Assembly: GCF_014650055.1 (NCBI RefSeq)
Contig: NZ_BMUF01000014.1
Span: 1-64,000, forward strand
Direction of reading: 5' to 3'
Length of the DNA stretch: 64,000 nucleotides
Source: Streptomyces malachitofuscus
GTDB taxonomy: Bacteria > Actinomycetota > Actinomycetes > Streptomycetales > Streptomycetaceae
Position 1 is the first letter of the stretch; the number at the start of each line of letters is the position of its first letter. Made by a program: the position numbers and the translations under genes. This document shows, piece after piece, positions 58,919 to 64,000 of this stretch. The notes under the pieces were generated by a model. It searched no databases, was not told where the DNA came from, and saw nothing but the letters and a program-made list of their open reading frames with translations.

Positions 58919-59533
58919 ATGGAAAGGCGGGTGGCGGCAGTGCCCAGGACAACGGACGGTGACGGGACTCCTGTGCCGCAGCGGCTCCTGGCCGCCGCCA
59001 CCCGGCTCTTCGCCGAGCAGGGCTACGACCGCACCTCGGTGCAGGAGATCGTCGAGGCGGCCGGCGTCACCAAGGGGGCGCTGTACCACTACTTCGGCTC
59101 CAAGGACGACCTGCTGCACGAGGTGTACGCGCGCGTGCTGCGCCTCCAGCAGGAGCGCCTGGACCACTTCGCGGACGCCGACGAGCCCATCGAGAAGCGG
59201 CTGCGCGGGGCGGCGGCCGACGTCGTCGTCACCACGATCGAGAACCTCGACGACGCGTCGATCTTCTTCCGCTCCATGCACCACCTCAGCCCGGAGAAGA
59301 ACAAGCAGGTGCGCGCCGAGCGCCGCCGCTACCACGAACGCTTCCGTGCGCTGATCGAGGAGGGCCAGCGGGACGGCGTCTTCTCCACGGCCACCCCGGC
59401 CGACCTCGTGGTCGACTACCACTTCGGCTCCGTGCACCACCTGTCCACCTGGTACCGCCCCGACGGCCCGCTCAGCCCGCAGGAGGTCGCCGACCAACTG
59501 GCGGACCTGCTGCTGCGGGCACTGCGCCCGTGA
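58919..59533 (+). CDS. TetR-family regulator of the acyl-CoA cluster
   Basis: A 204-residue protein from ATG 58919; GTG 58931 or 58940 are alternatives with GGAAAGG upstream. The helix-turn-helix is LAAATRLFAEQGYDRTSVQEIVEAAGVTKGALYHYFGSKDDLLHEV. The C-terminal domain is of the TetR_C_17/KstR2-like type (YHFGSVHHLSTWYRPDGPLS), seen in acyl-CoA-responsive repressors. It lies inside the cluster and is the best candidate to bind the CATACCGACCGGT sites at 57895 and 62924. Confidence 0.88.
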   Translation: MERRVAAVPRTTDGDGTPVPQRLLAAATRLFAEQGYDRTSVQEIVEAAGVTKGALYHYFGSKDDLLHEVYARVLRLQQERLDHFADADEPIEKRLRGAAADVVVTTIENLDDASIFFRSMHHLSPEKNKQVRAERRRYHERFRALIEEGQRDGVFSTATPADLVVDYHFGSVHHLSTWYRPDGPLSPQEVADQLADLLLRALRP

Positions 59534-60410
59534 GCCGCCCCGGGCCCATGAGGTGATCGAGCAGGGCACCCGCCGCCGGGTTGCGCGGCCGTGACCCGCG
59601 CCCTGCCAGCACCACCGTGCGCCCCGGATCCGGCTGCCGGACCGTGACACACGGCAGCCCCGCCCGCTCACCGATCGGCCGGGGCACGAACGCCACCCCG
59701 ATCCCGGCCCGCACCAGATCCACCAGCAGCCCCGCCTGGGTGACATCGCAGGTGATCCGGCGCGTGAGCCCGCAGTGGGCGGCCAGCCGGCGCACGGCCG
59801 TCTCCAGGCCGGTTCCCGCGCGGAAGTCGACGAACGGCTCCTCGGCGAGTTCGCTGATCAGCGTCTTGCCGGCCCGGGCGAGCGGATGCCCCGGCGCGGT
59901 GATCAGCACCAGCTCCTCGTGCCAGGTCGCGTGCACCGTCAGCCCTTCCGGCAGCTCGCGCGCGTCCGGCGCGAGATACGCCAGGTCCAGCTCGCCCGCC
60001 CGCACGGCCTCGGTCAGGTCGTCCACCGTGGCGTCCCGTACGGAAACCTGGATTCCGGGGAACTCGTCGTGGAAGGCGGCCAGTTCGCCCGGCAGATCGA
60101 CACAGGTCAGCGTCTGGATGGTGCCGATGGCCACCCGGCCGCTGTCCAGCCCGGCCACCGCCGCCACCGCTTCCCGCGCGGACCGCTCCCCGGCCAGCAG
60201 CGCCCGCGCCTGCGGCAGCAGCGCGCGCCCCGCCTCCGTGAGCACGACCCGCCGGCCGGTGCGGTCGAACAGATCGGCGCCCAGCTCCCGTTCCAGATTG
60301 CGGACCGAGGTGCTGAGCGCCGACTGCACGATCAGTTCGGCACGGGCGGCCGCGGTGAAGCTGCCCTCGGTGACGACCGCCATGAAGTGGCGGAGCTGAC
60401 GGATCTCCAT
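59472..60410 (-). CDS. LysR-family regulator
   Basis: A 312-residue protein from ATG 60410. The N-terminal helix-turn-helix is MEIRQLRHFMAVVTEGSFTAAARAELIVQSALSTSVRNLERELGADLFDRTGRRVVLTEAG, and a LysR substrate-binding domain follows. Its 3' end overlaps the convergent TetR gene by 62 bp, and its last 25 residues are Pro/Gly-rich. It is divergent from a 48-residue ORF, with an inverted repeat between, which may be its operator. Confidence 0.9.
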   Translation of the reverse strand: MEIRQLRHFMAVVTEGSFTAAARAELIVQSALSTSVRNLERELGADLFDRTGRRVVLTEAGRALLPQARALLAGERSAREAVAAVAGLDSGRVAIGTIQTLTCVDLPGELAAFHDEFPGIQVSVRDATVDDLTEAVRAGELDLAYLAPDARELPEGLTVHATWHEELVLITAPGHPLARAGKTLISELAEEPFVDFRAGTGLETAVRRLAAHCGLTRRITCDVTQAGLLVDLVRAGIGVAFVPRPIGERAGLPCVTVRQPDPGRTVVLAGRGSRPRNPAAGALLDHLMGPGRLTGAVPAAAGPPVGRRPPAG

Positions 60411-60428
60411 CCATCGATTCTAGAGATC

Positions 60429-60485
60429 GGCGCCAGCGAAACCATCTGTTGGACCGCTGGGCCGGGGAAAACCGATGCTGGCGCC
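60429..60485. promoter_or_regulatory. Separated inverted repeat in the LysR divergent region
   Basis: GGCGCCAGC (60429-60437) and GCTGGCGCC (60477-60485) are perfect inverted repeats 39 bp apart, the second touching the ATG of the small ORF. They could be two half-operators for LysR or a long-loop hairpin in the leader. Confidence 0.45.
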
Positions 60486-60632
60486 ATGGATCTCATACCG
60501 GCCCTGTGGACCACCGCCTACTCCCCGCACGCCCCCACCGCACCCCGCCTCCTGGCCCGCCGGCTGCTGCGTCTGCGGGACTTCCTGCGCGCGCTGGCGC
60601 TGACGGACCACACCCCGTTCGGCGGCTACTAG
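60486..60632 (+). CDS. Small hypothetical protein (48 residues) divergent from LysR
   Basis: An ORF from ATG 60486 of 48 residues, MDLIPALWTTAYSPHAPTAP onward, ending TDHTPFGGY. It has an Arg/Leu-rich middle (LARRLLRLRDFLRALAL) that would form an amphipathic helix. No clear Shine-Dalgarno site is present. It fills the gap between lysR and the leftward acyl-CoA dehydrogenase. No family recognised. It could be a LysR-controlled peptide or non-coding. Confidence 0.4.
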   Translation: MDLIPALWTTAYSPHAPTAPRLLARRLLRLRDFLRALALTDHTPFGGY

Positions 60633-60641
60633 CGACCGTCG

Positions 60642-61856
60642 TCAGAGGTACTGCTTCAGCTCCCGGCGCGCCAGCGACCGCTGGTGCACCTCGTCGGGCC
60701 CGTCGGCGATCATCAGCGTGCGGGCACCGGCGTACAGCTCGGCCAGCGGGAAGTCCTGGCTGACCCCGCCCGCGCCGTACAGCTGGATCGCCCGGTCGAG
60801 GATGCCCACGACCGTACGCGGGGTGGCGATCTTGATGGCCTGGATCTCGGTGTGGGCGCCCCGGTTGCCGACCGTGTCCATCATCCAGGCGGTCTTCAGC
60901 ACCAGCAGCCGCAGCTGCTCGACGGCCACGCGCGCGTCGGCGATCCAGTTCTGCACCACGCCCTGCCGCGCCAGCGCCTTGCCGAACGCGTCCCGGGAGA
61001 CCGCCCGCCGGCACATCAGCTCGATGGCCCGCTCGGCCATGCCGATCAGCCGCATGCAGTGGTGGATCCGGCCGGGACCCAGCCGGGCCTGCGCGATGGC
61101 GAAGCCGCCGCCCTCCTCGCCGATCAGGTTCGACACCGGCACGCGCGCGTGGTCGAAGATCACCTCGGCGTGCCCGCCGTGGTAGTGGTCCTCGTAGCCG
61201 AAGACCTGCATCGCGCGCTTGACCGTGACGCCCGGGGTGTCGCGCGGGACGAGCACCATGGACTGCTGACGGCGGATGTCCGCCCCGTCCGGATCGGTCT
61301 TGCCCATCACGATGAAGATGGTGCAGTCCGGGTGCATCGCCCCGGAGATGTACCACTTGCGGCCGGTGATGACGTAGTCGTCGCCGTCCCGCTCGATGTG
61401 CGTGGTGATGTTGGTGGCGTCCGAGGAGGCCACCTCGGGCTCGGTCATCGCGAACGCCGAACGGATCTCACCCGCGAGCAGCGGCTGGAGCCACTGCTTC
61501 TGCTGCCGCTCGTCGCCGAACTGCGCCAGCACCTCCATGTTCCCGGTGTCGGGCGCCGCGCAGTTGGTGACCGTCGGCGCGAGCTGCGGGGAGCGGCCCA
61601 TGATCTCGGCGAGCGGTGCGTACTGCAGGTTGGTCAGCCCGGCGCCGTGCTCGGAGTCGGGCAGGAACAGGTTCCACAGGCCCTGCCGGCGGGCCTCCGT
61701 CTTCAGCTCCTCGACCACGGGAACGGTGTCCCACGGCGAGGCCGACCTCTCACGCTGCTCGTGGGCGACCTGTTCGGCCGGGTACACGTGCTCGTCCATG
61801 AAGGCGAGCAGCCTGGCGCGCAGCTCCTCGGTGCGCGCGTCGAACGCGAAGTCCAT
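60642..61856 (-). CDS. Acyl-CoA dehydrogenase, ACAD10/11-like
   Basis: A 404-residue enzyme from ATG 61856 (MDFAFDARTEELRARL). Flavin/substrate blocks are AFAMTEPEVASSDATNI, ITGRKWYISGAMHPDC, and the C-terminal YGAGGVSQDFPLAELYAGARTLMIADGPDEVHQRSLARRELK. The DGPDEVHQ segment, in place of the YEGT of ordinary enzymes, is typical of the ACAD10/ACAD11/LvaC group, and the SSDATNI block also fits. Those enzymes act with a kinase domain on 4-hydroxyacyl-CoA. It lies 6 bp downstream of an APH-fold kinase gene. Confidence 0.92.
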   Translation of the reverse strand: MDFAFDARTEELRARLLAFMDEHVYPAEQVAHEQRERSASPWDTVPVVEELKTEARRQGLWNLFLPDSEHGAGLTNLQYAPLAEIMGRSPQLAPTVTNCAAPDTGNMEVLAQFGDERQQKQWLQPLLAGEIRSAFAMTEPEVASSDATNITTHIERDGDDYVITGRKWYISGAMHPDCTIFIVMGKTDPDGADIRRQQSMVLVPRDTPGVTVKRAMQVFGYEDHYHGGHAEVIFDHARVPVSNLIGEEGGGFAIAQARLGPGRIHHCMRLIGMAERAIELMCRRAVSRDAFGKALARQGVVQNWIADARVAVEQLRLLVLKTAWMMDTVGNRGAHTEIQAIKIATPRTVVGILDRAIQLYGAGGVSQDFPLAELYAGARTLMIADGPDEVHQRSLARRELKQYL

Positions 61857-61862
61857 GTGCCG

Positions 61863-62885
61863 TCAGCCTTCCTGAAGAGTGGTCAGACCGTGCTCGATGA
61901 AGACGGGGACCAGATCGCCGATGCGGTCGAAGCCGCGCCCGACCGTCTGGCCCAGCGTGTAGCGGTAGTGGATGCCCTCGAGGATCACGGCGAGCTTGAA
62001 CCAGGCGAACGCCGTGTACCAGGAGACCGCGGAGACGTCGCGCCCCGACCGCACGGCGTACCGCTCGACCAGCTCGGCGGGCGCGGGGTGTCCGGGGGCC
62101 TCGGCGGTCGTGGAGACGGGGGAGTCCGGCATGCTCAGCGGCATGCTGTACATCACCAGCAGTCCGAGGTCGGTCAGTGGGTCCCCGAGGGTGGACATCT
62201 CCCAGTCGAGGACGGCCTTGATCTTCTCGTCCTCGCCGATCAGCGCGTTGTCGAGGCGGTAGTCGCCGTGCACCACGGAGGGCGCGGGGGAGGAGGGCAG
62301 CTCGCGGCCGAGCGCGGCGTGCAGCTCGTCGATCCCGGCCAGCTCCCGGTTGCGGGAGGCGTCGAGCTGCTTCCCCCAGCGCCGCAACTGGCGGTCCAGG
62401 AACCCCTCGGGCCGGCCGAAGTCCGCGAGCCCCACGTCACCGGGGTCGACGGCGTGCAGCTCGACCAGCGTGTCCACCAGGTTCAGCACGGCGTCCCGGG
62501 TGCGCGCGGGGCCGAGCGGGGCGAGCTGGTCCGCCGTGCGGTACGGGGTGCCCTCGACGAACTCCATGACGTAGAAGGGCGCCCCGAGCACCTCCTCGTC
62601 CTCGCACAGCAGCACGGGGCGCGGCACGGGCACGGCGGTCGGATGCAGCGCGCTGATCACCCGGTGCTCGCGCTTCATGTCGTGCGCGGTGGCCAGGACA
62701 TGGCCGAGCGGGGGACGCCGTACGACCCACTTGGAGTCGCCGTCCGAGACCGCGTACGTGAGGTTCGACCTGCCGCCCTCGATCAGCCGGCCGGTGAGCG
62801 GGCCGTTCACCAGGCCGGGCCGCTCCCGTTCGAGCAGGCCGCGAAGCCGGTCGAGATCGAGTCCGGGCGGGTGGTCGGGGCTCAT
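61863..62885 (-). CDS. APH-fold phosphotransferase, ACAD10/11 kinase-like
   Basis: A 340-residue kinase-fold protein from ATG 62885, with GGAGGAG upstream; the longer frame to 62978 crosses the operator. It has a nucleotide loop IEGGRSNLTYAV, VVRRPP (Lys equivalent region), catalytic VVHGDYRLDNALI and the metal-binding AVLDWEMSTLGDPLTDLG. Its sequence is closest to the phosphotransferase domain of ACAD10/11, not to antibiotic kinases. It probably phosphorylates the 4-hydroxyl of a hydroxyacyl-CoA for the next enzyme. Confidence 0.9.
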   Translation of the reverse strand: MSPDHPPGLDLDRLRGLLERERPGLVNGPLTGRLIEGGRSNLTYAVSDGDSKWVVRRPPLGHVLATAHDMKREHRVISALHPTAVPVPRPVLLCEDEEVLGAPFYVMEFVEGTPYRTADQLAPLGPARTRDAVLNLVDTLVELHAVDPGDVGLADFGRPEGFLDRQLRRWGKQLDASRNRELAGIDELHAALGRELPSSPAPSVVHGDYRLDNALIGEDEKIKAVLDWEMSTLGDPLTDLGLLVMYSMPLSMPDSPVSTTAEAPGHPAPAELVERYAVRSGRDVSAVSWYTAFAWFKLAVILEGIHYRYTLGQTVGRGFDRIGDLVPVFIEHGLTTLQEG

Positions 62886-62923
62886 CGTCGCTCCTCCAGG
62901 CAGGTGACGGTACCTACCCAATG

Positions 62924-62941
62924 ATGCCGACCGGTCGGTAT
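62924..62941. promoter_or_regulatory. CATACCGACCGGT operator before the APH/dehydrogenase operon
   Basis: ATGCCGACCGGTCGGTAT is an 18-bp palindrome broken at one pair, centred on ACCGGT (62930-62935). Read on the minus strand it gives ACATACCGACCGGTCGGCAT. It lies 39 bp upstream of the kinase start and 140 bp before the rightward quinone oxidoreductase gene. Confidence 0.8.
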
Positions 62942-63080
62942 GTCGTCCAGAGCAAGAGCGAAACGTGATCGGGCCCACGATAGGCGCTCACCCCCGGCCC
63001 GCCCCTCCGCCACCACGCGAATGGCGTGTATCGGGCCGTCCGGCTTGCACGCCCGGAGCGGACCCCGGAGGGTCGGACGC

Positions 63081-64000
63081 ATGAAGGCGATCAGCTACAC
63101 ACGGTACGGCGGCCCCGAGGTGCTCGGCTTCGGAGAGGTCGACGATCCCAGGGTCGGCCCCGATTCGGTGCTGGTGAAGGTGCGGGCGGCGGCGGTCAAC
63201 CCGGTGGACTGGAAGTGCCGTGAGGGCTACCTCGACTCCCTCCTGCGGCCCGTCTTCCCGGTCGTCCCCGGCTGGGACGTCTCCGGTGTCGTGGTCCGGA
63301 CGGGGCCCGCGGTCCCGGAGTTCGCCGAAGGCGACGAGGTGATCGGCTACGTGCGCGAGGACGTCCTCTCCCAGGGCACCTTCGCCGAGTACGTGGCCGC
63401 GCCGGTGCGCACACTCGCGCGCAAGCCGCGCAACCTGTCCTTCGAGGAGGCGGCCGGCCTCCCGCTCGCGGGGCTCACCGCCTACCAGGCGCTGCACCGC
63501 GTCCTCGGGGTCAGCCGCGGCGAGACCGTCCTGGTGCACGCCGCGGCCGGCGGGGTCGGCTCCATCGCCGTCCAGCTCGCCGCCCACCTCGGCGCCCGGG
63601 TCATCGGCACGGCGAGCGAGCGCAACCACGACTTCGTACGCGGACTGGGCGGGGAGCCGGTGAGCTACGGCGAGGGCCTCACGGAACGGGTGCGCGGGCT
63701 GGCCCCCGAGGGTGTGGACGCGGTGTTCGACACGGTCGGCGGAGACGCCCTGAAGGCCTCCGCGAACCTTCTCACCCCGGACGGCCGCCTGGTCTCGATC
63801 ACCGACCCCGAGGTGGTGAGCTACGGCGGCCAGTACTGGTTCGTCCGCCCGGACCCCCAGGACCTGGCCCATCTGTCCGACCTGGCGGAACAGGGCGCGG
63901 TGACGGTCCACGTCTCGGAAACCTTCCCCCTGGAACGCGCGGCGGACGCCCACCGCCTGAACCAGGAGGGCCGCACCAGGGGCAAGATCGTGGTGACCGT
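63081..64000 (+). CDS. NADPH:quinone oxidoreductase-like zinc-free MDR protein, 3' end cut off
   Basis: The gene starts at ATG 63081 and is still open at the window edge, giving 306 residues. It has MKAISYTRYGGPEVL, an N-terminal GroES-like domain (VVPGWDVSGVVV), and the cofactor fold ETVLVHAAAGGVGSIAVQLAAHLGARVIGTAS. Zinc ligands are absent, as in quinone oxidoreductase/enoyl reductase-type MDR proteins. The end, HRLNQEGRTRGKIVVTV, is the usual terminus of the family, so only a few residues are missing. It is divergent from the kinase/dehydrogenase operon and may share its operator. Confidence 0.92.
   Translation, partial: MKAISYTRYGGPEVLGFGEVDDPRVGPDSVLVKVRAAAVNPVDWKCREGYLDSLLRPVFPVVPGWDVSGVVVRTGPAVPEFAEGDEVIGYVREDVLSQGTFAEYVAAPVRTLARKPRNLSFEEAAGLPLAGLTAYQALHRVLGVSRGETVLVHAAAGGVGSIAVQLAAHLGARVIGTASERNHDFVRGLGGEPVSYGEGLTERVRGLAPEGVDAVFDTVGGDALKASANLLTPDGRLVSITDPEVVSYGGQYWFVRPDPQDLAHLSDLAEQGAVTVHVSETFPLERAADAHRLNQEGRTRGKIVVT

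Noticed and set aside
60684..62924. 746-codon open frame on the plus strand across the acyl-CoA dehydrogenase and kinase genes
   Set aside because: Both genes on the minus strand have complete family motifs; the plus-strand frame is rich in His/Arg/Val/Gly and has none.
1..64000. tRNA, rRNA, CRISPR arrays, insertion sequences, prophage genes or attachment sites
   Set aside because: Reading both strands I found no cloverleaf with TTCRA loop, no regularly spaced unique-spacer repeats, and no transposase or integrase.

Overview
The window is a high-GC actinobacterial chromosome segment, almost certainly from Streptomyces. Signs of this are strong third-position G/C, GTG and TTG starts, leaderless-looking promoters, an LAXTG sortase substrate, many TetR/GntR/MarR regulators, and three small dispersed repeats that I recognise from Streptomyces chromosomes. 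From memory, with no search run, the gene order resembles S. coelicolor from about SCO1741 down to about SCO1685 (dnaE2, secreted lipases, hmgA, the citrate carrier, soxR). This is core-type chromosome: I see no IS element, prophage, CRISPR array, rRNA or tRNA.

Layout. 0-2.7 kb: 3' end of an SPFH protein, a streptogrisin-type protease, a membrane protein. 2.8-7.4 kb: dnaE2 and an inactive-looking Y-family polymerase overlapping by ATGA, behind a LexA-like box. 7.4-14 kb: cupin/MarR pair with a triple phased operator, a secreted lipase, a sortase-anchored AA10 monooxygenase, acetyltransferases, a methyltransferase, a 44-residue ORF missed by length cut-offs, and a GntR regulator. 14-19 kb: DUF72 protein, AAA ATPase and a tightly overlapping glycosyltransferase/deacetylase operon. 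19-28.7 kb: SGNH lipase, Ser/Thr kinase, and a divergent module of ECF sigma/anti-sigma facing DUF4331, TPR and NicO-type metal transporter genes.

28.9-36.5 kb: drug-type ABC exporter with its TetR, an orphan type-ISP-like protein, HutC-type GntR, homogentisate dioxygenase, lipoprotein and TetR. 36.5-47.6 kb: molybdopterin oxidoreductase, citrate carrier, MFS proteins, MsiK-like ATPase, aldehyde and alcohol dehydrogenases. 47.6-56 kb: DMT exporter, ArsR and TetR regulators, acyl-CoA dehydrogenase, MaoC hydratase, soxR, a roughly 750-bp tandem-repeat array, and an Rnl5-like RNA ligase. 56-64 kb: DUF1343 muramidase, an acyl-CoA catabolic cluster (SDR, remnant of an acyl-CoA synthetase, TetR, acyl-CoA dehydrogenase plus APH-fold kinase), LysR, and a quinone oxidoreductase cut by the window end.

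The most interesting threads are regulatory and catabolic. Two promoters 6.5 kb apart (43517 and 50058) share a 19-bp TetR-type palindrome. Three or four promoters share a CATACCGACCGGT operator, including both ends of the 58-63 kb acyl-CoA cluster. That cluster pairs a kinase with an acyl-CoA dehydrogenase in the manner of split ACAD10/11 (4-hydroxyacyl-CoA catabolism). All functional statements are inferred from sequence reading and family knowledge.
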